A stretch of DNA of 63,513 nt from Caldilineaceae bacterium bin34 (GCA_002238555.1 MPMO01000024.1:1-63513), one strand, 5' to 3'; positions 27,290 to 37,861 are shown, counted from the stretch's first letter. Numbers and translations: made by a program. Notes: generated by a model not told the origin, from the sequence alone.

Positions 27290-28333
27290 GTGAACCCTCT
27301 TCTTGACGTACGCAACCTCAAAACCCACTTTCGCACATCCGACGGAATCGTCAAGGCCGTCGACGGCGTTTCGTTCACGGTGGATCCCCAGGAAACCCTG
27401 GGACTGATCGGCGAGAGCGGATGCGGCAAGAGCGTGACCGCCCACTCGATCATGCGCATTGTGCCCAGACCCGGGCAGATCGAAGGCGGCGAAATCCACA
27501 TGGAGCTTGAAGGGGAGACGGTGGATCTGGCCGATTCGGCGCTCTCCGGTTCCGAACTGCGGGCCATCCGCGGGCGCGACATCTCCATGGTGTTCCAGGA
27601 ACCGATGACCAGTCTGTCGCCAGTGCACTCCATCGGCAACCAGATTCGTGAAACCCTGTTCCTGCACCGGACCCGGGATCGCAAGGAGGCCGACGAGATC
27701 GCCGTTGACATGCTGGCCCGCGTCGGCATCGCCAACCCGCAACAGCGGATCAACGAGTATCCCCATCAGTTGAGCGGCGGCATGCGCCAGCGGGTCATGA
27801 TTGCCATTGCCCTGGCTTGCCGGCCGCGCCTGCTAATCGCCGATGAGCCGACCACGGCCCTGGACGTCACGGTGCAGGCCCAAATTCTGGAACTGATCAA
27901 CGACCTCCAGGACGAGTTCCACATGTCGGTGCTGTACATCACGCACGATCTGGGCGTCATCGCCGAGGTCTGCGACCGGGTGGCCGTCATGTACCTGGGC
28001 CGGGTGGTGGAGTACGGGACGGTGAGGGAGATCTTCTACAACCCCCAGCACCCGTACACGGTGCGGCTGCTGCGGTCCATCCCCAAACTGGGCCATACCA
28101 AGAAGGGCGAGCCGCTGGCCGCCATCCGCGGAACCGTGCCCAGCCCCATCAACCAGCCGCCGCTGTGCGGATTCCACGACCGCTGCGAGGAGGTCATGGA
28201 GGGGGTGTGCGACCGCCACATTCCCGCCTTGGCGGAAGTGGCCGACCGCCATCAGGTGCGGTGCTTCCTCCACAGCGACTCGATCCAGCTTGAGGACGGC
28301 AGCATCGGGACACTGGAGAGGACGCCGGCATGA
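27290..28333 (+). CDS. ABC transporter ATPase, DppD/OppD-like
   Basis: 347 residues from GTG 27290, with an AGGA a few bases upstream. It has Walker [10 protein letters not shown]-loop [10 protein letters not shown], signature LSGGMRQR, Walker [10 protein letters not shown] and switch His in YITHDLG. The C-terminal oligopeptide-transporter extension has four Cys ([15 protein letters not shown]...RCF), the spacing that holds an iron-sulfur cluster in characterised DppD-type proteins. It energises import together with the next gene product, and its last four bases overlap that gene (ATGA). Confidence 0.92.
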   Translation: MNPLLDVRNLKTHFRTSDGIVKAVDGVSFTVDPQETLGLIGESGCGKSVTAHSIMRIVPRPGQIEGGEIHMELEGETVDLADSALSGSELRAIRGRDISMVFQEPMTSLSPVHSIGNQIRETLFLHRTRDRKEADEIAVDMLARVGIANPQQRINEYPHQLSGGMRQRVMIAIALACRPRLLIADEPTTALDVTVQAQILELINDLQDEFHMSVLYITHDLGVIAEVCDRVAVMYLGRVVEYGTVREIFYNPQHPYTVRLLRSIPKLGHTKKGEPLAAIRGTVPSPINQPPLCGFHDRCEEVMEGVCDRHIPALAEVADRHQVRCFLHSDSIQLEDGSIGTLERTPA

Positions 28334-29355
28334 GCGAGCGGACCAAGCCCCTGGTTGAAGTCCGGGGCCTCAGCAAGTACTACCCCATCGAAGAGGGCAT
28401 GTTCCGCCGTGTGCAGGGCTGGCTCAAGGCGGTGGACGATGTCAGCTTCGAGATCCATCCGGGCGAAACCCTGGGCCTGGTGGGCGAGTCCGGCAGCGGC
28501 AAGACCACCGTGGGACGCTGCATGCTGCGGGCCGTGGACCCCACGGCCGGGGAAGTATGGTTCCACCACGAGGGGCAGAGCTGGGACATGGCCGCCCTGT
28601 CGCAGAAGGAATTGCTGGCCATTCGCCCCTACGCTCAGATGATTTTTCAGGATCCCTATTCGTCCCTGGACCCGCGGCTGCCCGTGTTCGACATCATTTC
28701 CGAACCCATCCGCACCCACAATATGGCCAGCGGCACGGAACTGGAGGATCAGGTCAAGCATCTGGCGGCCCGTGTCGGTCTCAACATCGACCACCTGAGG
28801 CGGTACCCGCATGCGTTCTCCGGAGGCCAGCGGCAACGCATTGGGATTGCCCGTGCCCTGGCAACGCAGCCGCGGCTAATTGTGGCCGACGAACCGGTCT
28901 CGGCCCTGGATGCGTCCATTCAGGCCCAAATTCTCAATCTGCTGCCGGAACTGCAGCGGGAGTTCGGCCTGACGTTCCTGTTCATCGCGCACGACCTGAG
29001 TGTGGTCGAGTACGTCTCGGACCGCGTGGCGGTGATGTATGTCGGCAGACTGGTGGAAACGGCCTCGACCAAGCGCATCTTCAGCATGCCCAGCCACCCG
29101 TACACCGAGGCCCTGCTGTCGGCCGTGCCAAAACCCGAGCCGGATCAACACAAGGAACGGATCGTGCTGAAGGGCGAGACGGCCAACCCCGCCGATTTGC
29201 CCAGCGGCTGCTACTTCCATCCCCGCTGCCACTATGCCGAGGACATCTGTCGGCGAGAGGCTCCGCCATGGGTTGAAGTGGCACCAGGGCATCATGCCGC
29301 CTGTCACTTCGCCGGTGAGTTGACACTGGCTGCCATCCAAACCCCATCGAGTTGA
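28330..29355 (+). CDS. ABC transporter ATPase, DppF/OppF-like
   Basis: 341 residues, start overlapping the upstream stop by four bases. It begins [17 protein letters not shown], the usual OppF start. Walker A is GESGSGKTT, the signature is [15 protein letters not shown], Walker B is [12 protein letters not shown] and the switch His is FIAHDLSVV. The C-terminal Cys-rich tail ([15 protein letters not shown]...ACHF) is complete. Last gene of the first transport operon. Confidence 0.92.
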   Translation: MSERTKPLVEVRGLSKYYPIEEGMFRRVQGWLKAVDDVSFEIHPGETLGLVGESGSGKTTVGRCMLRAVDPTAGEVWFHHEGQSWDMAALSQKELLAIRPYAQMIFQDPYSSLDPRLPVFDIISEPIRTHNMASGTELEDQVKHLAARVGLNIDHLRRYPHAFSGGQRQRIGIARALATQPRLIVADEPVSALDASIQAQILNLLPELQREFGLTFLFIAHDLSVVEYVSDRVAVMYVGRLVETASTKRIFSMPSHPYTEALLSAVPKPEPDQHKERIVLKGETANPADLPSGCYFHPRCHYAEDICRREAPPWVEVAPGHHAACHFAGELTLAAIQTPSS

Positions 29356-29477
29356 CGGAATGAAGTTCACCAGGGTTTAATACGGGTTGATGCTGCGTAG
29401 GCGGTCCTGATGAACGCGAAGGCGGATTAGGTTCAACCAGGGGCGAATTCGCTGAAGACAACGTCTTGGTCTGGAAC

Positions 29478-30545
29478 ATGATGGAAATCACGGCACCTCG
29501 GACAACTACCGAGGCTTCGTTTACCTTCATTGACTTGTTCGCTGGTATCGGTGGCATGAGGCTAGGATTCGAGACCATCGGCGGTGAGTGCGTGTTCACC
29601 AGCGAGTGGGATCGTTTTGCACAGCAGACCTACCAAGCCAATTTCAACGATTCTCACGAGCTGCATGGGGACATCACCGAAATCGATGCCAGCTCCGTTT
29701 CAGATCATGAAGTCCTCCTTGCTGGTTTTCCATGTCAGCCGTTTTCCATTGCTGGAGTGTCCAAAAAAAAGGCCTTGGGTATGCCACATGGGTTTCTTGA
29801 CAAGACACAAGGCACCCTGTTTTACGACATAGTTCGAGTCTTGGCGTTTCATCGCCCTAGAGCGTTCCTGTTGGAAAATGTGAAGCATCTGTTGCGACAT
29901 GATCGCGGCAATACATTCGAAGTGATCATTCGTGTGTTGCGAGACGAGCTTGAGTATCATGTCAACTGGCAGGTGCTGGATGCAAAGGGATGGGTGCCGC
30001 AACATCGGGAAAGAGTCTTTATTGTAGGATTTCGGGATAGAAAAGATTTTGACTTCGCGGACCTGAGCCTGCCTTAGGCAGGCTCAGGTCCGCGTCTTTC
30101 GTCCATTCTCCATCCGGAGGACGGTACTGAATCACTTGAGCCGCCATATACCGAAGGGCTTCTTGCACATGTAGCTCCGAAGTATACGCTTTCTGATCAC
30201 CTCTGGTCATACCTCCAGGACTATGCCGAAAAACATCGCAGAAAAGGCAATGGCTTTGGTTTTGGCCTGTTTGGGCCAGACGATGTTGCTCGTACGCTTT
30301 CGGCTCGGTACCATAAGGATGGTTCGGAAATCCTCATTCGGCAGGAGGGACGCAATCCTAGACGGCTGACTCCGCGTGAATGCGCAAGATTGATGGGATT
30401 CGATCTGAATGGTAGGGTTTTCAAAATACCTGTCTCCGATACTCAAGCCTATCGTCAATTTGGTAATGCTGTTGCTGTTCCCGTAGTGCAAGCCGTCGCC
30501 AAGTGCATGGCTCCCATGCTGTCCGCAACGGACGCAAGGAGTTGA
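29478..30545 (+). pseudogene. DNA cytosine-C5 methyltransferase of EcoRII/Dcm type, interrupted by an in-frame amber codon
   Basis: Coding sequence runs in one frame from ATG 29478 (or 29481; a TTG at 29466 is also open) to TGA 30543-30545, about 355 codons, except for TAG at 30075-30077. Before it: motif I FIDLFAGIGGMRLGFE, motif IV GFPCQPFS, motif VI FLLENVKHLL and motif VIII QHRERVFIVGF. After it: [31 protein letters not shown] and motif [14 protein letters not shown]. The enzyme would methylate cytosine in CCWGG to protect against the restriction enzyme encoded next. The stop removes the target-recognition region and motif X, so without readthrough the product is inactive. The flanking residues ([19 protein letters not shown]) keep normal spacing, which fits a single CAG to TAG change. 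The gene is visibly AT-richer than its neighbours, suggesting transfer. Confidence 0.85.
30057..30093. repeat. Perfect 17-bp inverted repeat inside the methyltransferase gene
   Basis: GCGGACCTGAGCCTGCC and its exact reverse complement are separated by three bases (TTA). The amber codon at 30075-30077 begins in the loop. The arms code for normal-looking sequence on both sides, so the hairpin may be native. GC content of the arms is much higher than in the surrounding gene. Confidence 0.85.
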
Positions 30546-30549
30546 TCAC

Positions 30550-31770
30550 ATGGCACTCAGTATTGAATCTTGGTTGGATCAGCATAGCTCCGCACACGTC
30601 CGTTGGCTACTGAAACGGTTGTCTGCAAACGACACTCAGCAGACTGGCGGCCATCAAGCCGGATTCTATATTCCACGACGGGATCTGTTTCGGGAGTTTC
30701 CTGCTTTGGACCAACCTGAACAGGAGAACCCTAAAGTCATATTTGATTTGTATTTGGATTCACATGATGAGAAGGTTGCACCAGTAGTCACGTGGTACAA
30801 CAACAAGTTCCGTAATGGTACTCGGAATGAAACTCGTATCACTAGATTGGGAGGAAGTGCGTCACCCCTTTTGAACGGACGAAATACTGGAAGTCTGATT
30901 CTGATGGCTTTCTTGTCAGAAGATGGGCCTACCTGTAAGATACACCTTTGGATTTGTAGAGACCAAGAAGAAGAACAGTGCGTAGAGGATCGTTGGGGCC
31001 CGGTGGAACCCGGACAAATTGTGCGGTTTGGGCCCGGCCAGCTTTTCTCGAGTGCTAGCGACTTGCTTGGCAGACGTTTGCTGAATGGTGAAATCCCTTC
31101 AGAGTGGCATAAGGAATTTCCTTCAACAAGTGACATATTTGATAAGGCATTAGAGCTTGCGTCAAGGCGCAGAACAGAAGATGTAGATTCCCGCTTGGTT
31201 GAACGGCGAAAGCTAGAGCTTAAGTTGTTTTCCGAAGTGGAAGAGGCTGTGGAACTGCCGCTCTTCATGGATCTGGCGAATAACAATGCCCCAATGGAAA
31301 AGTTCTTGGAGAAGGCAAAAAGCATCGTCAACAGACGTAAGTCTCGCTCCGGACTGTCACTTGAACGTCATGTAAGGCAAATTTTGGGTGAGGAAGGACT
31401 TGCTGAATCCAGAGACTATGATTACCAACCTACTGTTGACAGTAAGGCGAGGCCAGATTTCATTTTCCCTTCTACAGCAGCATACATGGACAGTGGATTT
31501 CCTACATGCAATCTGCGCATGTTGGCAGTCAAGACCACTTGCAAGGATCGCTGGCGTCAGGTGCTGAAGGAAGCGGATCGGGTTCCAACAAAACATCTTC
31601 TGACATTGCAGCAGGGTGTTTCCACTGATCAATTTCAAGAAATGAAAGAGGCTAGTGTACAGTTGGTGGTCCCTGAACCGCTTCACAAGCATTACAAAAA
31701 TGTCGGCCATGAAGTGTTGACTTTGGAAGATTTCATTGAAGATGTGCAGGGATTGCGTTTTGATTCGTGA
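30550..31770 (+). CDS. Type IIE restriction endonuclease, EcoRII-like
   Basis: 406 residues from ATG 30550, with AAGGAG inside the end of the methyltransferase gene. Residues about 1-180 match the EcoRII N-terminal effector-binding (B3-like) domain. Residues about 230-400 match the EcoRII-C catalytic domain, with Asp303 in KARPDFIFPS and LAVKTTCKDRWRQVL carrying Lys328 and Lys332, followed by KHLLTLQ. The predicted target is CCWGG, with a second site needed as allosteric effector. All key positions look intact, although the partner methyltransferase is interrupted. The gene is AT-richer than its surroundings, like its partner, and the pair probably arrived together. Confidence 0.88.
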   Translation: MALSIESWLDQHSSAHVRWLLKRLSANDTQQTGGHQAGFYIPRRDLFREFPALDQPEQENPKVIFDLYLDSHDEKVAPVVTWYNNKFRNGTRNETRITRLGGSASPLLNGRNTGSLILMAFLSEDGPTCKIHLWICRDQEEEQCVEDRWGPVEPGQIVRFGPGQLFSSASDLLGRRLLNGEIPSEWHKEFPSTSDIFDKALELASRRRTEDVDSRLVERRKLELKLFSEVEEAVELPLFMDLANNNAPMEKFLEKAKSIVNRRKSRSGLSLERHVRQILGEEGLAESRDYDYQPTVDSKARPDFIFPSTAAYMDSGFPTCNLRMLAVKTTCKDRWRQVLKEADRVPTKHLLTLQQGVSTDQFQEMKEASVQLVVPEPLHKHYKNVGHEVLTLEDFIEDVQGLRFDS

Positions 31771-32101
31771 TTTGACCGTTTGCTAGACACAAATGCTTTG
31801 TATCATCTTGAGAATCTGTCAAAACAAAATGCGATTGTTCTCCTCTGATACCCAACCCTGGATTCTGGCCGCTGCCCTGCCCTAAATCCGACTTTGCGTT
31901 TGCCCTGGGTCTCGCTCCCGTCGTGGGCCGCGGCCGCGCTGCCGGTGCGGTTCAGGTAGGCGAAGTCACTTTACAGACTGGCATGCAGGCCGGACTTGTT
32001 GTCCTTGGGACAGACCGATACACCCAACACCGGAGGAACCTGAGGGCGCTGTCCCTTCACCAATAATTCGGTTCGATAGCTTGGTGACCGTCTACCTGCG
32101 C
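31771..32101. other. Intergenic, nothing recognised
   Basis: No supported gene. Composition changes from AT-rich (restriction gene side) to GC-rich here. The word CTGATACCCAACC at about 31848 recurs at about 33487 on the other side of the next gene, which may mark an old insertion boundary. Confidence 0.35.
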
Positions 32102-33331
32102 TCAGGATTGCAGAAATATCGCAAAGAGGCGTGTCTGGTATTGGCACCCCTCAGTGAGAAACGCTATATGGCCGTAAATTCTGACCAGGGGTTCGACGTC
32201 ACTTGAAATCCGCATCTTTCGCCCCGTCTCCAGATCATAGACGAAGGCGCCAGCCTGTGTCCGGGCTCTGAGATTTCCGAGATCAATGGCATCGCAAGTC
32301 ACTCTTTCAGTCCAGAAGAGGTAATCACCGTAGATCTGCGGTCGGGTGTTGGTCTGACTTACTAATGAGACCATCTGTTCCTGTCCCGAGTCGAGATCCA
32401 GGAGTCTGATTTCTGACTTGCCGTTAGCCCGAGATTGTTCCCAGACCACATGGGAACCATGAACATGAAGGTCGGGATGCCAGCGAGCACCTACGTGGTT
32501 TGCCAATCGTGTCTCTTCCTTGGAAGCAAAGTCGTAGGCATAGAGGTCCATGTCAACATGCGTGCAGTGAGGCAGCTTCTCTGGCCCGGTGATTTCCAAC
32601 GTGCAGGAACCGTTGTCGGCCCACACGATCCAGTCGCCGAAGGTTAGGGGTGTCCTTTGGACCCCGGGTGCGGAGGTGACTGGGAACTCATGGTCATTTA
32701 AGAGATCGTAGGCATGGACATCCCAGCTCGTATCGGATTGTCCAGGGGGTTCGACCCGATCTTCCTGCCAAACGAGCCGCGTCCCCGACAGTTGCAGGTG
32801 CTGACGGTCCGCGGGGATGGTCGTCAATGGCCGTACCTCCCCGGACGGCAGATGGTAAAGAACAATATCCCAACTGTCATCCTGTTCCTCCTGCCAATGG
32901 CGGTTCTCTCTCCACGCAAGATAGGGATATTCCAGCTGCAGATCCTGGCGTTCTGCCAGCCCTTCAGTCAAGCTACGCTGTTCGCCTGTCTGAAGATCGA
33001 AGAGCATTACATCGGCAACCGATCGGGGAGCACCACTTTGCTTGCGGCTGACTATCCAAGCGGCATAGTCCGTGGTCAAGGCAGCTCCCAGCAGATCAAG
33101 TCCGCGGGAACTGAGTTGAGACATTTCACCGGTATCAATGTCCAGTAGCCAGACCGCACTGTCGCGTCGGCCCAGCGCAAGGGATCCCATGGCGTCCAAT
33201 ACCCAGAAATCGGGATCCAGCTCAACTACCCGAAGTTCCGGCAAAAATTCCGGTTCGGAGTGCTCTTTCGGGACGGCAATACAACTGGCCAAAGCCAGAC
33301 AAGCGACCAGGAAACCCAGGAAGAATTTCAT
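32102..33331 (-). CDS. Lipoprotein with beta-propeller-like repeats
   Basis: 409 residues with a clear lipoprotein signal (MKFFLGFLVACLALASC, Cys17). The rest consists of about seven repeats with a YDLxTGE/LLDIDTGE turn followed by a strand ending in W (AWIVSRKQSG, YLAWRENRHW, RLVWQEDRVE, WIVWADNGSC, HVVWEQSRAN, YLFWTERVTC). This is the pattern of TolB/PD40-type beta-propellers. The protein should sit outside the membrane and may bind a ligand or partner protein. No enzyme motif was seen. It stands alone between the restriction system and the next module. Confidence 0.7.
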   Translation of the reverse strand: MKFFLGFLVACLALASCIAVPKEHSEPEFLPELRVVELDPDFWVLDAMGSLALGRRDSAVWLLDIDTGEMSQLSSRGLDLLGAALTTDYAAWIVSRKQSGAPRSVADVMLFDLQTGEQRSLTEGLAERQDLQLEYPYLAWRENRHWQEEQDDSWDIVLYHLPSGEVRPLTTIPADRQHLQLSGTRLVWQEDRVEPPGQSDTSWDVHAYDLLNDHEFPVTSAPGVQRTPLTFGDWIVWADNGSCTLEITGPEKLPHCTHVDMDLYAYDFASKEETRLANHVGARWHPDLHVHGSHVVWEQSRANGKSEIRLLDLDSGQEQMVSLVSQTNTRPQIYGDYLFWTERVTCDAIDLGNLRARTQAGAFVYDLETGRKMRISSDVEPLVRIYGHIAFLTEGCQYQTRLFAIFLQS

Positions 33332-33745
33332 GCGGGGCCCATATGATTTTCTCTGTTTCAGGCAAGTAATCCTCTTGCAATCATACGGTACTTCAGGTGT
33401 GCATCAGTGGTGGGCTTGTGCCAGGTCATGGCCAAACGACTGCTCCAGAGGTGACAAACCCTCTCTGCAACGACTTTGTCAACGCCCTGATACCCAACCT
33501 GACTTCTCGTTACAATGATGGTTGCTGAATTGGAATGTGATTGTCATGAGTAGTGATGGTTCAGGCTGTCCAGGGGGACACCACTGCCAGTCCGTGAGTT
33601 TCAACGCAGGTAGAGCGGGACTGCGGCGCATGGCTGGTGCCGGCTGGAGCAACACAGACTCGTGAAGATCCTGGCCTGATGGGGGCTGCGATTGTCCCGA
33701 ATCCATGTCCTGCTCAACCACGGCTGCATGTGGACACTGGGTAGA
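33332..33745. other. Intergenic, probable promoter region
   Basis: No gene supported. TACAAT at 33511-33516 (+) lies about 230 bases upstream of the next start and is only a weak promoter candidate. Confidence 0.3.
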
Positions 33746-34285
33746 ATGGGCCAGTTGACAGACATGGACTGGCAGGATTCGATGAACAGCCGGACGCAGA
33801 GCGAACAGGTCCGCAAGACGTGTGGCTCGCTCAAGGCATACGGTTGGTATTCCACCTGCTCTGTGGCCGAAGTGGCCCGGCGCATGAACGCCGCCGGCAA
33901 GCTCACCGCCCGTGGCCGCGTCTGGACCGAGGCCAACCTTCGCGCCTTTGCCCGCAGACACAGCTTTTCGCGGGACGCGTTGCAAAACCTGGAGCCTTTG
34001 GTGGTCACCATTGACGAACCCGGTTTGTTCGAGATGGCGCGGGCCGATGTGGCAGGAGCGCTGTCCGTGAAGGATGGTATGCGCAATGCCCGTGTGATTT
34101 CTCGTTACATCGAGAAAGGCAGCGCGGAGAACAAAGCCCGCCTCTGGCAGGCAATCCAGGACGATTCGGCCGTGCGGGCCGAAGTATTGCGCTTTGCAAC
34201 ACTGATGCTGGATCATCCTTGGGCGGCGGAGGATTACCAAGAGTTCCTGGATTATGCCCGTGCCGTTGACGCCGCAGGAAGTTGA
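33746..34285 (+). CDS. Helix-turn-helix-like partner protein of an AbiEii-type module
   Basis: 179 residues from ATG 33746. Residues about 28-75 (CSVAEVARRMNAAGKLTARGRVWTEANLRAFARRH) resemble the helix-turn-helix and linker seen in recombinase-like and regulatory proteins. The C-terminal part is helical and acidic. Its last 32 bases overlap the start of the nucleotidyltransferase-like gene, so the two were translationally coupled, as in two-gene toxin-antitoxin or abortive-infection modules. By analogy it would be the DNA-binding or antitoxin partner. This role is an inference from position. Confidence 0.6.
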   Translation: MGQLTDMDWQDSMNSRTQSEQVRKTCGSLKAYGWYSTCSVAEVARRMNAAGKLTARGRVWTEANLRAFARRHSFSRDALQNLEPLVVTIDEPGLFEMARADVAGALSVKDGMRNARVISRYIEKGSAENKARLWQAIQDDSAVRAEVLRFATLMLDHPWAAEDYQEFLDYARAVDAAGS

Positions 34286-34992
34286 ACGCTGGAATCGGGT
34301 GCTTGCGGCAGCGGCCAAACTGCAGTCCGTTATCCCGGAGGCATTCCTGGTCGGAGGCACCGCGGTCGGCATCTATGCACCCTACCGCACTTCACGGGAT
34401 GCGGATCACACGATGTCGGATCTGCCCCGGCGCTGCACCAAGGTGTTGGCTCGCCTGGAAGCACTGTCGGGCTGGTCTACGGACATTGTGCGCGGGCAAC
34501 ATACCATTCTGGGGCGTATGGATGGTATCGAGGTCACATTGATGGTTGGATGGGCGCGTCAGACAACATGTCCCATTGGACGTGCAAACCTATCGCCTGC
34601 AAGGCTTGACCTTGCGTTTGCCTACGCTTTTTGAGATTCTCCGGATCAAGAGTTACCTGCTCTTGTTCCGCAACATGGCCCGCGATTATGCCGACTGCCA
34701 TGCCTTGTCCAGCGAGTGGGAAGACCCGGAACTTACGAGATGGGCTGGCGTCTGTCTCATCCGGTACCCCGCGACCTGAAGAAGATGCTCAATCACTGGG
34801 ATCAGCGGTTTCGCCTTCGCCACCCGGAGGACCTGCCGAACTGGGGATGCTCTCGTTGCCCAATTCCTGGCATTGGGCCGCAGGGTCCTGGAAATCCATC
34901 AAGTGTGGTCCACCCCCGCAGCCGAACCGGAACTGGCCATTCGCTATGGTGTATCCACGACCGGCGGCGAATCTGATGGAGGGCTGGACTAA
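34254..34992 (+). pseudogene. AbiEii/DUF1814-like nucleotidyltransferase, frameshifted
   Basis: The first frame (from 34254) has EAFLVGGTAVGIYAPYRTSRDADHTMSD, the GG...D-x-D signature of AbiEii/AbiGii-type nucleotidyltransferases. It is lost near 34550. The second frame continues with LTLRLPTLFEILRIKSYLLLFRNMARDYADCHAL (34580-34720). Further frames give DLKKMLNHWDQRFR and then LVAQFLALGRRVLEIHQVW up to the TAA at 34990-34992. At least three indels are needed, so the toxin is dead. Proteins of this family transfer nucleotides to tRNA or other targets. Confidence 0.7.
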
Positions 34993-35270
34993 TACCGCGG
35001 TTGTGAAGCCATGCGGTAGCATGGCGAAGTCTGCACGTGTCCCTGTCCCGGTGTTGCCATGTTCGTCTCCACTTCACCACCGCCGGAAGTCCTTGTTCCC
35101 GCCTATCCACCTGGCGGAGGTGGGTACGCGCTTGCGGGTCGTGGCCTACCTGGAAGCCTCCTTTGGCATGGTGTCATGAAGTCTGCCGTTGCGCGTGTTC
35201 CGACGGAGTCGGATTTTCTCTGCATGAACCGGTTCCTGCCTAAAGGCTTGTTCAGCCAAGAGCCAACTGC

Positions 35271-37861
35271 ATGCAAGTGAACGCGATTCCCTACAGGGTG
35301 ACACCGGATGGCCATGTTGACCACTGGTTGGTAGCTGGCCCTGCCGATCAGGATGGGATGCCTGAAGACGGGTCCCTGGGCAACTGCTCGTCTTCGGTCC
35401 TCCCAGCGCCGAGTTACTTGGAAACGTTCACCCGTCCGGTGGAGTGGGAGCCGCCGCTGCAGGTTGGATCCGAGGCCCATCGCTGGATGTATCGGCGCAG
35501 TTTGGCCGATCACCGACTGGATCTGGCGGACACCCGCGCTGAACCGGTTTTGCGTCGGTATTGGCTGTATGCAGAAGTCCTGCCCGGGCACCAGTCCGAG
35601 TTGGCACTGGTCGTGGAAGCAGCCGGCAAGGTTTTCTTGTGGGCCAACGGGTGCGAGGTTGAGGCCGAGTGGCTGGAGGGGAGCGGTTCATCAGAGCGGT
35701 TTCGGTTCGCCCTGCCCCGCCATGAAGGCACGCTGCGGCTGTTCCTGGAACTTCGAGCCTTTGTCTGCGGTGCCTGGCCGGGTTTCCTGTCCGCGTGCCT
35801 GGAACCTCATGTGGGCAGCGCCAGAATCAACCTGCCGACTACCGTCGATCCGGAGCGGCGTCTGGGTCTTGAGGCCGTCATCGGCGACTTCGCCCTGGAT
35901 CGCCATGTCTATTCCCGGACCGATCCGATCACGTTGCGCTGGCCCGCGGACTACGACCGGACGGCCATTCTCGGCATCAACCTGCGTCGGCCGGGCGGAG
36001 CCACCTACGTGGAGGTGATGCAGGCGGAAGTCAAGGCAGGCACTGAACACGTCCTCAACATGGACTTCACCGGCCCCAACGGCCGTTATTGGCTGACGGT
36101 CAAACCGCACCTGCAGGAGTACTACGAGGAGAACCAGCGGGTCGAGAACGTCCAGGATGTGTACGTAATCGACCATGTGTTCGAGCAGACTCCGGAGCAG
36201 GAGGACGAGGACCGGATTCAGCAGCTGTTGCAGGCGGCCTTTCGCCACCAGGGACATCCCTGCCGCGAACTGGCGGTGCTTCAACGCCTAGGCGAGGAAC
36301 CGGACCGGCAACTGCTGGAGGGCTGCATCCGCACCCTCTCGGAGGGGTCCACCGACGCTGAAACTGCTTTTCTGGTACTTTGGCAGATGGGCCGTGACTT
36401 GGAGGCCAGGCGGGCTCAAGAGGGCTTGGCCATCCTGGACGGCTGCTGGAGCCGGTATCTGCCATCCACCTCCATCGACGGGGTGGAACCCAACCCTGTC
36501 CGTGGTTTCCTGGTGTGCGTCTGTCAGGTGTTGGCCGGCTTGCAGGACCCGTTCGCCATGTTTGTCGGGTTTGGCGACAGGTTGGGTTCGGACCTGGTCC
36601 GGGAGGGGACCTCCTTGGTACAGGCGTGGATGTTGAACCGCCTGGCGCGCGGGTTCGGGGGGTGTGAATCGGAGGTTGAGCAGAGCTTGATCCTGCTGGC
36701 GTGCAGTTGCCTGGCGGAGGGTTGCGGCGACGAGGATCTGGCGAATCTGTCCCTGATGCTGATGGATCGCATTCTCTTTGGCATCGCCTGTGGCTCCTAC
36801 CGGGGCGTGTACGGCTTGGGGGCCCCCGGGGGCGAGAACGGCCCCGTCCCTCATGCCCCGCCCGGGGCGTGTACGGCTTGGCGGCCACTGGTGCGGATAC
36901 GGACAGCGTCCTAGATGCACGGCTCGGAGCCTTGGCGCCTGTGGCCTACGCGGCCTGGGGCCTGGGCACACCCAACGGGCACATTGAAGCGCCCGTGGCC
37001 TTGGCCAGATCGGACTATGAAGCTCCTGCCGTGGTGCGCGAGCTGGGTCTGTTCGTGCCGGATGCCGTGTGGTCGCGGGAGCGGTACGCCTGGGCCGGTG
37101 ACCCGGGCATCGAGGACACCGGAGGCGAAGAGGTGCACCGGGTGGCCTGGCGCACGGCCGACGGCATGCTGAGTTGCCTGCCCGACTACCGCGTCGGAGA
37201 GCAGGGACACCGGGAACTGGTCTGGCAGGCTGTGCTGGGCGTGGCTGCCAAGGTACATGTCAATTGCCCCGCGCGCATGAGCATGGACGATGCGGTCCCG
37301 TGCAACTTCTGGAGAGGCAATTCGCGTCTGCCCAGGGTAGTCCAGTGGCAGGACGTGTTGATGGCTTTCTACCGGGGCGGTGACGCGGGCCACCTTGGCT
37401 TCACCCACGCGCACTTCCCGGTCCACGCCTTCGCGGAGACGGACATCCGGGAGCATTGGGCGTTCGCCCGTCACGGTACCGGCTGGCTGGGCCTGTATGC
37501 GGCCAACGGTCTGGAGTTGATCACCACCGGACCCGGTGCCGGCCGGGAACTGCGCTCACCGGGCACGGACAACACTTGGCTCTGCCTGACGGGCGGGGAG
37601 GCGTCGGCCGAGGACTTCGAGGCCTTTCGCCAGCGCCTTGACCGCACCCTGACCGTTGGCCGCGACCTTGTCTCAATCGCAAATGCGGAAGGTCATACGG
37701 TGTTGTGCGGACCGGCAGCACCGCTCATGGTGGGCGACAAGCCCGTGGACTTGGCCGGCAGCCTGCACCTGGACAGCCCATTCTGCCGCGCTCCCTACCC
37801 GGCATCGGAGTTGACAATCCAAGGCTCCGGCAACCAGAGCCTGGAGTTGGTTTTTGGGTGA
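35271..37861 (+). pseudogene. Large protein of unknown family, frame broken by a 62-bp insertion
   Basis: From ATG 35271 the frame runs through about 510 residues (RRYWLYAEVLPGHQSELALVV..., FALPRHEGTLRLFLELRAF) and is lost after SYRGVYGLG at about 36819. The continuation (LAATGADTDSVLDARLGALAPVAYAAWGLG onward) is in another frame and runs to the stop at 37861. Removing the 62 bases between two copies of a 20-bp repeat joins the halves perfectly, giving about 840 residues. The N-terminal third looks like a beta-sandwich. The middle is helical, and the last part contains GHLGFTHAHFPVHAFAE and WAFARHGTGWLGLYAANG, which faintly recall polysaccharide-lyase or heparinase-like proteins. I do not assign a function. 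No signal peptide was seen. Confidence 0.6.
36800..36881 (+). repeat. 20-bp direct repeat flanking a 42-bp insertion
   Basis: CCGGGGCGTGTACGGCTTGG occurs at 36800-36819 and again at 36862-36881, a period of 62. The intervening DNA is very GC-rich and includes GGGCCCCCGGGGGC. Because 62 is not a multiple of three it breaks the host gene. Confidence 0.85.

Noticed and set aside
31848..33499. CTGATACCCAACC copies on both sides of the beta-propeller lipoprotein as transposon ends
   Set aside because: The copies are in direct orientation, only 13 bases long, and no transposase lies between them. Chance or a weak target duplication cannot be excluded.
36800..36881. Interpretation of the 62-bp insertion as an intein or group II intron fragment
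   Set aside because: It is far too short and lacks any catalytic or splice motif. Direct-repeat duplication or a miniature insertion explains it.
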